Origin: an uncultured Angelakisella sp.
Lineage (GTDB): Bacteria > Bacillota > Clostridia > Oscillospirales > Ruminococcaceae
Direction of reading: 5' to 3'
Length of the DNA: 25,536 nucleotides
Assembly (NCBI GenBank): GCA_910585535.1
Contig: CAJUFK010000036.1
Span: 1-25,536 of the forward strand
How positions within the stretch are numbered: the first letter of the stretch is position 1; every line of letters begins with the position of its first letter. The notes below the pieces were generated by a model, which saw only the letters and a list, made by a program, of their open reading frames with translations, ran no database searches and had not been told where the DNA came from. Shown here piece by piece: positions 1 to 6,743 of this stretch. The position numbers and the translations under genes are program-made.

Positions 1-105
1 AGCGCCATCCTTTCTTAGCTTCTTTTTCTCGAAGTGACAAGCGCGGCCGGTAACGGGTCTGACCTGGGATCCCCTTCCGCCTGGTAGGCGCTGCCCTTCA
101 AAACA

Positions 106-127
106 GGGCCCAAAGGGCCCGCTTTTT
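106..127 (+). terminator. Rho-independent terminator
   Basis: A perfect 6-bp stem (GGGCCC, AAA loop, GGGCCC) is followed by GC and five T. It would end transcription of a gene lying to the left of the window. In the reverse direction the hairpin is followed by a weaker T-run, so it may work both ways. Confidence 0.65.
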
Positions 128-424
128 GAACAAACGAACCTCAGTAAGCCCATTTACCCAAACTCCAGAAAAAATTGTAAAAATTTTTATCATAATTTCC
201 CAAAAGTGTAAAATGGGGAACAGCTTTTTGGGCGGGTTTCCAGTATCATAATAGGTGTCCGGTCCTCCGGATCCTGCGATTGCCTCAGGTTTGGGGCACC
301 CCCTCTTGTACCCGGGAAAGGAATTTGTCCTTCTGCAAATCGACAAGCCTTTCGCACAAAACCAACCGGAAACCCGGCAGAGCGCCTATTCCGGCTTGGT
401 TAGGATATAACGAGGAGGAACTGT
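128..424 (+). other. Intergenic leader of the antiporter gene
   Basis: No convincing gene is seen in these 297 bases. An AT-rich patch near 160-215 contains TAAAAT at 209-214 with a poor -35 match (TTTATC, 186-191, 17-bp spacer), so a promoter here is only tentative. A GC-rich stretch between 255 and 330 could fold in the leader RNA, but I recognise no riboswitch class. The AGGAGG-type ribosome-binding site for the next gene lies just before 425. Confidence 0.4.
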
Positions 425-1828
425 ATGAACGACAACAAAAAATCTGCTGTGATCGAATTTCGCGGAGGAATGTTCGGGCTGATCCTGCCTTTTATCGTTC
501 TGTTCGCCGGGATCATCATGCTCTCGGTGGCAGGCAAGGCCATGCCCATGGCCTTCTGGGTGCCGACCTTGGCCGCTGTCCTGGTCGCCCTTATCATGGC
601 CAAAAAGCCCACCCAGTGCGCCGACCTCCTGGTGGAGGGAATGTCCAACGAAATGGTGGCCATTATGCTGATGGCCTGGTTCCTGGCCGGTATCGTGGCC
701 CAGCTGATGAAGGAGTCCGGTCTGATTCAGGGCCTTATTTGGCTCTGCATCAACGTGGGACTGAAGGGGCGGTTCTTCCCCCTTATTACCTTTATCTGCG
801 GAAGCCTTCTGTCCACCGCCACCGGAACCGCCCTGGGCACCGTTATCGCCCTGGCCCCGATCCTCTACCCGGTTGGCGTGGCCCTGGGTGCCAATCCCCC
901 GGTGATGGCCGCCGCCATTGTCAGCGCCGCCTACTTCGGGGATAATATCGCCCCCGTCTCTGACACCACCATCGCCTCGGCCTACACCCAGGGCGTTGAC
1001 GTTTCCGACGTGGTGCGCTCCCGCCTGAAGTACGCCTTCTCCGCAGCGGCCATCGCCTGTGTGGGCTTCCTGATCTTCGGCCAGGGCGCAACCGGAAGCG
1101 GCGACCTCTCCTTTGTAGGGGAACTGTCCCCCAAGGGCCTCATCATGCTGGCTGTCCCCGCGCTTCTCATCTTTATGATGTACCGGGGCGTTCACCTTAT
1201 CGTCGCCCTGATGAGCGCCGGATCCTTAGGCATTCTCCTTTCCCTGGTCTGCGGCCTGCTGCCCCTGGAGCGCCTGCTGGTGGTGGATATGGACAACTTT
1301 GTGGTCAGCGGCGTTATCGTAGAGGGGATCCAGAGCCTGGTGGACATCGCCATCTTCGCCATGCTCCTTATGGGCCTCATCAACCTCCTGGACAAGGGCG
1401 GGTTCTTCCAGTGGCTCATCCAAGCCCTCTCCAAGTACACCAAGGACGACCGGTCCTCTGAGTTCGTGGTGGCCATTATCGACATCATCCTTTGCTGCCT
1501 CACCGTGGCCAACAGCGTGGTCATCGTCCTGGAGGGCCCCATCGCCAAGAAGCTGCTGGTGGAGAACCGGGGCATCTCCCCGGACCGCAGCGCCAACATC
1601 CTGGACGCCGTCTCCTGCGTGGCCATGTGCCTTATCCCCTACGGCTTCGCCCCCCTGCTGGCCTATATGTTTGCAGGCGGTTCCGGCGCGCCGGTGAACT
1701 TCTCGGTAAACGAGCTGGTCCTGTACTCCTTCCACGGCTGGGGCCTGGCCATCGTCATGTTTTTCGCTATCTTTACCGGCTGGGGCCGGACCCATGGTAA
1801 GGTCCCTGCGGCCAAGAAGAAAGGGTGA
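425..1828 (+). CDS. NhaC-family Na+/H+ antiporter
   Basis: This 467-aa polytopic membrane protein has about 10-12 hydrophobic segments, which is full length for the NhaC family. Sodium/proton antiporters of this family exchange cytoplasmic Na+ for external H+, and some members carry organic acids or amino acids instead. The strongest signature is GDNIAPVSDTT near residues 178-188, typical of NhaC-type carriers, with a preceding small-residue-rich helix (LSTATGTALGT). The ATG is preceded by a clear GAGGAGG ribosome-binding site. It overlaps or abuts the racemase-family gene downstream, so the two are probably co-transcribed. The transported substrate cannot be told from sequence; the racemase neighbour makes an amino-acid-linked role possible (inference). 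Confidence 0.88.
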   Translation: MNDNKKSAVIEFRGGMFGLILPFIVLFAGIIMLSVAGKAMPMAFWVPTLAAVLVALIMAKKPTQCADLLVEGMSNEMVAIMLMAWFLAGIVAQLMKESGLIQGLIWLCINVGLKGRFFPLITFICGSLLSTATGTALGTVIALAPILYPVGVALGANPPVMAAAIVSAAYFGDNIAPVSDTTIASAYTQGVDVSDVVRSRLKYAFSAAAIACVGFLIFGQGATGSGDLSFVGELSPKGLIMLAVPALLIFMMYRGVHLIVALMSAGSLGILLSLVCGLLPLERLLVVDMDNFVVSGVIVEGIQSLVDIAIFAMLLMGLINLLDKGGFFQWLIQALSKYTKDDRSSEFVVAIIDIILCCLTVANSVVIVLEGPIAKKLLVENRGISPDRSANILDAVSCVAMCLIPYGFAPLLAYMFAGGSGAPVNFSVNELVLYSFHGWGLAIVMFFAIFTGWGRTHGKVPAAKKKG

Positions 1829-1833
1829 CGCCC

Positions 1834-2547
1834 ATGAAGATCGCCACAGGGTATCCCTTCTATGGACAGCAGGTGGGGGTCCTGGTCTTTTCCACCGTCA
1901 CTCCCCGGGTGCCGGGAGATGCGGGGAACGCCGCCTCCTTCCGGTACCCGGTGCGGTACGAGGTGGTCCAGGGGGGCTTCGCCGATCTTATCGAAGGCGG
2001 CCAAGAGATTAAGGAGAATCTCCTGGCGGCAGGCCGCCGCCTCACCAGCCTGGGCATCCGGGCCATTGTCGGGGACTGCGGCATGATGAGCCTCTATCAG
2101 GACTGTCTGGGGGCAGAGCTGGGCGTTCTCTTCGCCGGGTCCTCCCTCTGTCAGATCCCCCTTTTGTGGCAGCTTATGGGCCGCCAGGGGGAGATCGGCA
2201 TTATCACCGGCCACTCCCAGCTTCTGGGGGAAAGGCATTTGAGGGCCTCGGGCTGGACCGACGAGATCCCCCTGGTGATCCAGGGGATGGAGGAGGAGGC
2301 CCATTTCTCGGAGATCGTCATTCACGGCGGCCTGGACCTGGACGTGGACCGGATGAGAGGGGACGTCCTCTCGGCGGGGGAAAAGCTGCGCCAGAAGGCC
2401 AAGGGGCTGCGGGCGGTGATCTTTGAGTGCAGCAACCTGGCGACCTATTCGGCGGATCTCCACCAGCAGCTGGGGCTGCCGGTATTTGACACCCTCTCCG
2501 CCGCCAACCTCCTGGCCTATGGGGCCGCGCCGCCCCGGTATCTGTAA
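1834..2547 (+). CDS. Aspartate/glutamate/hydantoin racemase-family protein
   Basis: This is a 237-aa cytosolic protein. The Asp/Glu racemase superfamily uses two cysteines as acid/base catalysts to invert amino acids or hydantoins. Both are present in the expected settings: GDCGM in the first half and FECSN near the C-terminus. An upstream GTG at 1825 would overlap the antiporter stop, but AAAGGG at 1821-1825 lies 8 bases before the ATG at 1834, so that start is preferred. The gene follows the antiporter with almost no gap, and a terminator follows its stop, giving a two-gene unit. Substrate specificity (aspartate, glutamate, hydantoin or maleate-type) is not decidable here. Confidence 0.78.
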   Translation: MKIATGYPFYGQQVGVLVFSTVTPRVPGDAGNAASFRYPVRYEVVQGGFADLIEGGQEIKENLLAAGRRLTSLGIRAIVGDCGMMSLYQDCLGAELGVLFAGSSLCQIPLLWQLMGRQGEIGIITGHSQLLGERHLRASGWTDEIPLVIQGMEEEAHFSEIVIHGGLDLDVDRMRGDVLSAGEKLRQKAKGLRAVIFECSNLATYSADLHQQLGLPVFDTLSAANLLAYGAAPPRYL

Positions 2548-2556
2548 AACCGCAAA

Positions 2557-2590
2557 GAGGAGCCGTCCTGGTGGGGTGGCTCCTCCTTTT
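2557..2590 (+). terminator. Terminator of the antiporter-racemase unit
   Basis: GAGGAGCC (2557-2564) pairs perfectly with GGCTCCTC (2578-2585) around a 13-base loop and is followed by CTTTT. It lies 10 bases after the racemase-family stop codon. Confidence 0.8.
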
Positions 2591-2598
2591 GGGGGCAT

Positions 2599-2640
2599 AA
2601 AAAAGCGGAGGCGTCCTCCCCAAAAGGAAAGGGTGCCTCC
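2599..2640 (-). terminator. Terminator of the yicC-rpoZ operon
   Basis: On the minus strand GGAGGC (2640-2635) pairs with GCCTCC (2612-2607), followed by GC and six T (2604-2599). It lies just downstream of the rpoZ stop and back to back with the terminator of the converging unit. Confidence 0.75.
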
Positions 2641-2647
2641 GGCCGGA

Positions 2648-3007
2648 TTATTCTTCTTCGGTGGTCTCCGTCTCGTCGTCCTCCTCCGGCGCCGGCTCTG
2701 CTTCGGGGTCTGCAATGTCCGGGGCCTCCTCCAGCCAAGAGGCGGGCTGCCCCACAATGCTGACCTTGGCCTCGGAAAGGGTCAGGTCCTTGCTGGCGAA
2801 CCGCTTCACCGCCTCGGTCACCGGGTTCTTCATCTCGATGGGCTCCAGGGGAGGCTGCTTTTTGCCGTCTTTGTCGGTCCGCTTGCTGGCTTCCCGCTTT
2901 TCCTCCTCCGCCTTGGCGATCCGCCGGGCCTCCCGGGCCACCGCCACCACAAACATATAGTAGCTTTCGCCGGGCTCCAAAATCTGGGACATGGATGGTC
3001 TGAGCAT
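2648..3007 (-). CDS. rpoZ: RNA polymerase omega subunit
   Basis: This 119-aa protein is the small omega subunit that helps assemble and stabilise RNA polymerase by holding the beta-prime subunit. The N-terminus (RPSMSQIL ... SYYMFVVAVAREARRIA) and the following NPVTEAVKRFA segment match the conserved omega core. The first 80 residues are the recognisable domain. The remaining tail is Pro/Glu/Asp-rich and very acidic, longer than in most omegas and probably disordered. The ATG has a GGAGAG ribosome-binding site. It is the last gene of the leftward core operon, the usual gmk-rpoZ order in Firmicutes. An unusually long 134-base gap with hairpins separates it from gmk. Confidence 0.88.
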   Translation of the reverse strand: MLRPSMSQILEPGESYYMFVVAVAREARRIAKAEEEKREASKRTDKDGKKQPPLEPIEMKNPVTEAVKRFASKDLTLSEAKVSIVGQPASWLEEAPDIADPEAEPAPEEDDETETTEEE

Positions 3008-3042
3008 GATTTTTCTCTCCTTTATTCCGCTAATACTGATCC

Positions 3043-3094
3043 CCGACCAAGGTCGGTGATACGCACGCTTTGCGTGCTGGCGTCGCTTCGCGCC
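3043..3094. repeat. Three consecutive short hairpins between gmk and rpoZ
   Basis: Three inverted repeats lie in tandem: CCGACC-AA-GGTCGG (3043-3056), GCACGC-TTT-GCGTGC (3063-3077) and GGCG ... CGCC (3079-3094). They occupy an otherwise gene-free gap inside an operon. They may stabilise or process the mRNA, or be a small palindromic repeat element. No copy was seen elsewhere in the window. Confidence 0.5.
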
Positions 3095-3141
3095 GCCTCT
3101 AGCTTTGCATAAGTTCGACTTTCATAATAACCGACTTGATT

Positions 3142-3765
3142 CTAAATTGGTTTTTCTGATAAAAATTGCTGTAATAACGATTCGTTCCGGAAAGGGGTGC
3201 ATTTGGCGGCCCGGATGATCTCCCCCAGGCGGGCGGCGGCCTCCTCCACCTTGTCGTTGATAAGAAGGTAGTCGTACCGGGGGGCCAGGGCCAGCTCCCG
3301 GCGGGCGGCAGCAAGGCGGCCAGCGATCTGTTCCGGGGTCTCGGTGCCCCGTCCGGTCAGGCGGCACTCCAGCTCCCGGAAGGAGGGGGGCAGGACAAAG
3401 ACAAGGACCGCTTCCGGGAACTTTTCCCGGACCTGCATAGCCCCTTCCACCTCAATTTCCAGCACCACATCCCGGCCCTTTGCCAGCTCCTCCCGGATGG
3501 GGCCGGCGGGGGAGCCGTAGTAGTTGCCGTTGTACTGGGTGTACTCCAGCACCTCCCCCTCCCGGATCATCTCCTCAAACCGCCGGCGGGAGACAAAGTG
3601 GTAATTCACCCCGTCCACCTCCCCGGGGCGGGGGCTGCGGGTGGTGGCGGAGACGGAAAAGGCCGCCTCCGGATGGCCTTTGAAGTATTCCCCCAGAACG
3701 GTGCCCTTCCCCGAACCGGAGGGCCCGGAAAAGACGATGAGGACGCCGTTGTCATTCTTCTTCAA
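3142..3765 (-). CDS. gmk: Guanylate kinase
   Basis: This 207-aa cytosolic enzyme phosphorylates GMP to GDP with ATP. The P-loop GPSGSGKGT lies at residues 14-22, followed by the GMP-binding region (TTRSPRPGEVDGVNYHFVS) and the lid with arginines near R-x-x-x-R positions. The predicted start is TTG at 3765, which lies inside the 3' end of remA. It has AGGAGG nine bases upstream and gives the normal N-terminus just before the first beta-strand. No ATG or GTG fits better. The two genes therefore overlap by 14 bases and are likely translationally coupled. The last dozen codons are clearly more AT-rich than the rest of the gene. Confidence 0.9.
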   Translation of the reverse strand: MKKNDNGVLIVFSGPSGSGKGTVLGEYFKGHPEAAFSVSATTRSPRPGEVDGVNYHFVSRRRFEEMIREGEVLEYTQYNGNYYGSPAGPIREELAKGRDVVLEIEVEGAMQVREKFPEAVLVFVLPPSFRELECRLTGRGTETPEQIAGRLAAARRELALAPRYDYLLINDKVEEAAARLGEIIRAAKCTPFRNESLLQQFLSEKPI

Positions 3766-4015
3766 GTTCTTCGTCCTCCTCGTAATCCACAATGCGGTTG
3801 GCCACCGTCTCCGGCTGTACCGCCGAAAGGATGATGTGGTCCGAATCGGTGATGATAACCGCCCGGGTCCTCCGTCCGTAGGTGGCGTCGATGAGGCTCC
3901 CGCTCTCCCTGGCGTCCTGGATGATCCGCTTGATGGGAGCCGATTCCGGGCTGACAATGGCAACCAGGCGGTTGGCCGAGACCATGTTTCCAAAGCCGAT
4001 GTTGATAAGCTTCAT
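3752..4015 (-). CDS. remA: RemA family regulator (DUF370)
   Basis: This 87-aa protein belongs to the RemA/DUF370 family. In Bacillus subtilis RemA is a DNA-binding activator of biofilm-matrix and osmoprotection genes. The hallmark N-terminus (KLINIGFGNMVSANRLVAIVSPES) and the central ATYGRRTRAVIITDSDHIILS segment are present, and the length matches the family (about 85-90 aa). It ends in an acidic EEDEELEEE tail. The ATG at 4015 has AAAGGAGT in front. It lies between a mini membrane protein gene and gmk, and the yicC-remA-gmk-rpoZ order is a conserved Firmicutes arrangement. The target genes in this organism are unknown. Confidence 0.9.
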   Translation of the reverse strand: MKLINIGFGNMVSANRLVAIVSPESAPIKRIIQDARESGSLIDATYGRRTRAVIITDSDHIILSAVQPETVANRIVDYEEDEELEEE

Positions 4016-4088
4016 AGGGGGACTCCTTTCTTTTAGTGTCGGGATCCCGCCGCCGCAGCCCCTCCCCTCCGGGGCCCGGGGCGGTCTC

Positions 4089-4433
4089 CTATCGTCCCAG
4101 GGGATTTTGCTTCCCCTGCTTCTTCCCGCGCTTTTTTACCAGATACCAGAGCCCGGCGGCTCCCGCCAGGAGGGCCGCCCCCAGGAGGAGGTAGACCTCC
4201 ATCTTCATCCTGACGGTGACGAAGATGGCGGTGGGCCCGTCCGCCCCGCCGATGATGGCTACGCCGCTATGCTCCTTTTCCCCGGTGATGACGCTGATGC
4301 TGCTTACCTCCCCCGGGGCGGGATGATCCACCCGCCAAACGGCCCACCGGTAGGCCCCGTAGACCCACAGAAAGGGGACCGAGGCCAGGGCCAAAAGGGC
4401 GGAGGCGAGCTTCAAGAGGGTTTGCTTTTTCAT
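4089..4433 (-). CDS. Small membrane protein with a Na+-decarboxylase beta-subunit motif
   Basis: This 114-aa protein has two hydrophobic segments, near residues 7-25 and 79-100, and a basic lysine-rich C-terminus. Between them lies IIGGADGPTAIFVT, the diagnostic motif of the beta subunit of sodium-translocating oxaloacetate/methylmalonyl-CoA decarboxylases. A full beta subunit is about 370-430 aa with many helices, so this is either a mini relative or a remnant kept as a separate gene. An upstream TTG (4442) lies too close to the Shine-Dalgarno sequence, so the ATG at 4433 is chosen. It sits between yicC and remA in the operon. I infer no decarboxylase activity; a Na+-binding or accessory role is only a guess. 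Confidence 0.7.
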   Translation of the reverse strand: MKKQTLLKLASALLALASVPFLWVYGAYRWAVWRVDHPAPGEVSSISVITGEKEHSGVAIIGGADGPTAIFVTVRMKMEVYLLLGAALLAGAAGLWYLVKKRGKKQGKQNPLGR

Positions 4434-4447
4434 CGGTGACAAGCCCC

Positions 4448-5326
4448 CTATTCGATGTTCTGGATCTGCTCCCGGATCTTTTCAATCTCGCTTTTGATGT
4501 CCACCACCACCTGGGCAATGGCCACGTCCTGGGCCTTGCTGCCGATGGTGTTGGCCTCCCGGTTCATTTCCTGGACCAGGAAGTCCAGCTTGCGGCCCAC
4601 CGCCTCGGGGGTATCCAGGATGGTCCGCAGCTGGGCGATGTGGCTGCGAAGCCGCACCGTCTCCTCATCCACCGCCCAGCGGTCGGCGACGATGGCGGCC
4701 TCGGCCAGGATCCGCTGTTCCTCGACGCCGCTTTTGCCCAGCAGCTCCTCCATCCGGGCGGTGAGCTTTGCCCGGTATTCGGCCACCGTCTGAGGGCTTC
4801 GCTCCTCCACGACAGCCACCTTTTCCTCGATGGTGCAGAGCCGTCCCAGGATGTCCTCCCGAAGCCTTCGCCCCTCTGTTTGGCGCATTTCCACAAACCG
4901 GGCCGCCGCCGCCTGGGCCACGGCGGAGACGTCAGCCCAAATCCGTTCCTCGTCGTCGGGACTCTTTTTTAGGGTGAAAATCTCCCCGAACCGGGAGATG
5001 GCGGTAAGGGAGAGGTCGTCGGTCAGGCCCAGCTCCGCGCCCAATCCCCGAAGGGCCTCCACGTACTCCCGGGCCAGGGCGGTGTTCACCGCCACCTGGG
5101 AGTCGGGGCTGTCCACCGTCTGGATGAGGACAGCCACCTCCACCTTTCCCCGGCTGGCGGAGCCTTGGGCCAGCCCCTTCAGCTTTTCCTCCAGGTAGCC
5201 ATAGGCCCGGGGCACCCGGGCGGAGAACTCAAAGTACCGGTGGTTCACCGACCGGAACTCCACTGTAATATCCCGCCCGTTTCTCAGTTCCTGGGCCCTT
5301 CCGTACCCGGTCATGCTTCGGATCAT
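4448..5326 (-). CDS. yicC: YicC-family endoribonuclease
   Basis: This 292-aa full-length YicC family protein opens with the family signature MIRSMTGYGRA and ends with the conserved C-terminal block EMNREANTIGSKAQD ... KSEIEKIREQIQNIE. YicC proteins are divalent-metal-dependent endoribonucleases; in Escherichia coli YicC is linked to degradation of the small RNA RyhB. The middle part is helical and charged, as usual. It is the first gene of the leftward operon, with GGGGGAGA before the ATG and a sigma-A-like promoter about 75 bases upstream. The small membrane protein gene begins 14 bases after its stop. Confidence 0.92.
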   Translation of the reverse strand: MIRSMTGYGRAQELRNGRDITVEFRSVNHRYFEFSARVPRAYGYLEEKLKGLAQGSASRGKVEVAVLIQTVDSPDSQVAVNTALAREYVEALRGLGAELGLTDDLSLTAISRFGEIFTLKKSPDDEERIWADVSAVAQAAAARFVEMRQTEGRRLREDILGRLCTIEEKVAVVEERSPQTVAEYRAKLTARMEELLGKSGVEEQRILAEAAIVADRWAVDEETVRLRSHIAQLRTILDTPEAVGRKLDFLVQEMNREANTIGSKAQDVAIAQVVVDIKSEIEKIREQIQNIE

Positions 5327-5400
5327 GCTGGGTCTCCCCCTTTTTTGTTGTTGCAGCCCCTTCCGTTTGCCGCGGAATGGGGAATTTTCCCTATCATGTT

Positions 5401-5430
5401 ATTTTACCCTATTCTCCGCTGAATTGTCAA
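5401..5430 (-). promoter_or_regulatory. Promoter of the yicC operon
   Basis: On the minus strand a consensus -35 TTGACA (5430-5425) and a -10 TAAAAT (5406-5401) are separated by 18 bases. Transcription would start near 5394 and read into yicC. Its integrity shows that the mobile element stops short of it. Confidence 0.75.
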
Positions 5431-5476
5431 CTTCTTTTTCTTGGGAGAAGCGGGGAAGGCAACCATTATGATTAGT

Positions 5477-5513
5477 TTGCAAGGTCAATCGACCTTTGCA
5501 GACTATTTTTTTA
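5477..5513 (+). promoter_or_regulatory. Dyad at the element's left end (promoter/operator or terminator)
   Basis: GCAAGGTC-AATC-GACCTTTGC (5479-5499) is an inverted repeat with one bulged base, followed by a T-rich run. It can be read as a rightward terminator. Alternatively, TTGCAA (5477-5482) and GACTAT (5501-5506) with an 18-base spacer would make a promoter whose spacer is the dyad. The first element gene starts 26 bases later. The sequence alone does not decide between these. Confidence 0.4.
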
Positions 5514-5538
5514 TGTTTTTTATGACGGAGGTGAAACA

Positions 5539-5796
5539 ATGTCAAAATCGCGCTCCTATGAAGAGCGAAAAAAAATCCAGAAGATGTGGGAGGCTGGAGA
5601 AACCGTAACAGAAATTGCGCGCAAGCTAAATGCTCCTACCCGTTCTATCTACGCAGAGATGGAACGAGGGCGAAACGGAGCCCGCCTCCCGGACCAACGG
5701 CTCCAGTACGATGCAGACCTGGCACAGCGTAGGTGGCAGGAGGCAATCGAACGCAGGGGCAATCGGAAGGTGCGCCAAGCGACGGGACCAGTATAA
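5539..5796 (+). CDS. Small HTH protein resembling the IS30 N-terminal domain
   Basis: This 85-aa protein has a single recognisable helix-turn-helix near residues 5-45 (YEERKKIQKMWEAGETVTEIA ... RSIYAEMERG). It resembles the N-terminal DNA-binding domain of IS30-type transposases and similar small phage HTH proteins. There is no catalytic domain, and the remaining 40 residues are charged, so it is a stand-alone DNA-binding protein rather than a transposase. GGAGGTG lies 7 bases before the ATG. It is the first gene of the rightward module, so it may regulate it (inference). Confidence 0.65.
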   Translation: MSKSRSYEERKKIQKMWEAGETVTEIARKLNAPTRSIYAEMERGRNGARLPDQRLQYDADLAQRRWQEAIERRGNRKVRQATGPV

Positions 5797-5827
5797 CACA
5801 AAAGCGGGACAGAAGGAAGGGCTGGTT

Positions 5828-5965
5828 ATGGTATATTACATCGCCAAGTACCTGCATATGTGTCGGACCATGGGATGGACACCCAGTATCAGCGGGCTGA
5901 AAGCATTTTCCAGGCAAATCAAAAGTGGTCTACGGAATGAAAACGGCCAGATGTGCTGGCCGTAA
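5828..5965 (+). CDS. Small protein of unknown function (45 aa)
   Basis: A 45-aa ORF begins MVYYIAKYLH and ends in GQMCWP. The ATG at 5828 is preceded by GAAGGAAGGG, an acceptable ribosome-binding site. The same frame is open further upstream, but that part overlaps the HTH gene and is disregarded. I recognise no domain. The SGLKAFSRQI segment could be a short helix pair. It sits in a run of small same-strand ORFs with little spacing, which supports it being real. Confidence 0.5.
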   Translation: MVYYIAKYLHMCRTMGWTPSISGLKAFSRQIKSGLRNENGQMCWP

Positions 5966-5989
5966 CAGCCAGAGAAAGGAACAGATGAT

Positions 5990-6175
5990 ATGAAAAACAA
6001 CGTACTGCCTGCGCCCCGGAAGCTGATGCGGAGTGTGGCAAGGGCCAAGATGCGCCGGGCGGGATTGCGGAAGGTAAACCGCGCCCATTTCTTTGCCAAC
6101 AACTGGCAGGAGTATGCAATCATGCGGGATTATTTTGAACCTGGGGCTGCGGGCTATCCCACCCGCAGAAAGTAA
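5990..6175 (+). CDS. Small basic protein of unknown function (61 aa)
   Basis: This 61-aa, strongly basic protein has a central segment KLMRSVARAKMRRAGLRKVN that is probably an amphipathic or nucleic-acid-binding helix. GAAAGGA lies upstream of the ATG at good spacing. No family is recognised. It lies in the chain of small phage-like genes before the methyltransferase. The next ORF starts within 5 bases of its stop. Confidence 0.5.
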   Translation: MKNNVLPAPRKLMRSVARAKMRRAGLRKVNRAHFFANNWQEYAIMRDYFEPGAAGYPTRRK

Positions 6176-6179
6176 GACT

Positions 6180-6374
6180 GTGAACCCAAGAAGCGCAGAC
6201 TTCACAAGAACCTGTGAAGGGTGCCCCCATATACGCTCCGAGGAATGGGACAAGAAAGAGCGTATGGCCTTCCGGTGTTTTGCGCCGGGACCAAACCAGG
6301 GATATGCCATCGGGATCGAGCGGCTTCTACCGTACATACCAGCATGGTGTCCATTACAGGAAGCGGAGGATTAA
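6180..6374 (+). CDS. Small cysteine-containing protein of unknown function (64 aa)
   Basis: A GTG start at 6180, five bases after the previous stop, gives a 64-aa protein. Its four cysteines (CEGCP, then single C in FRCFA and PAWCPL) could bind zinc. The frame is open further upstream into the previous gene, so an earlier start cannot be excluded; the ribosome-binding site (AGAAAG) is weak. Compact Cys-rich proteins of this kind are common among phage and ICE accessory genes. No function is assigned. Confidence 0.45.
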   Translation: MNPRSADFTRTCEGCPHIRSEEWDKKERMAFRCFAPGPNQGYAIGIERLLPYIPAWCPLQEAED

Positions 6375-6377
6375 ATC

Positions 6378-6743
6378 ATGACAATGAGAAGAAAGTGCCT
6401 AACCATGAAAACCGCCCGTGAACTGGCAAAACGGGAATTGGGAACAACGAAAACCCTCATGGCGGAGCCTGGTGTGCTGGGTTATTACCGTATGACCGTA
6501 GGGAATCTGGTTGTACGGATGCACCTGGATCGGAACGGTCATATTGTAATGACCGCAAATTGGGCCAGCGGGATGCACGAAACTGTTCAGCTTTTTGATA
6601 TGGAAACGTTGGAAAAGGATTTTGCGGCAGAGGAGCGCCGCCATGTCCAGGAACAGCAGGAACGGTTTGAAGAGTGGGTAGGAGATTGTGGCGTAGATCA
6701 CTGTATCCAAAAAGTAAAAGAAACCTGGGAGAACATGGAGTGA
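6378..6743 (+). CDS. Conserved-looking phage/ICE protein of unknown function (121 aa)
   Basis: This 121-aa soluble protein has GGAGG at correct distance before the ATG at 6378. A second in-frame ATG (6405, beginning KTARELAKREL) is a possible shorter start. The middle (VRMHLDRNGHIVMTANWASGMHETVQLFD) looks like a small mixed alpha/beta domain, and the C-terminal third is helical and charged. I recognise no family. Its stop overlaps the start of the methyltransferase gene by 4 bases (GTGA), so translation of the two is coupled and they may act together. Confidence 0.6.
   Translation: MTMRRKCLTMKTARELAKRELGTTKTLMAEPGVLGYYRMTVGNLVVRMHLDRNGHIVMTANWASGMHETVQLFDMETLEKDFAAEERRHVQEQQERFEEWVGDCGVDHCIQKVKETWENME

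Noticed and set aside
386..1195. Long minus-strand frames across the antiporter gene
   Set aside because: They are antisense shadows of a GC-rich gene with a clear membrane-protein product on the + strand; the compositions are His/Gly/Gln-rich without any family resemblance.
5539..5796. IS30 transposase
   Set aside because: Only the HTH portion is present; there is no DDE catalytic domain and no terminal inverted repeat pair was seen around it.
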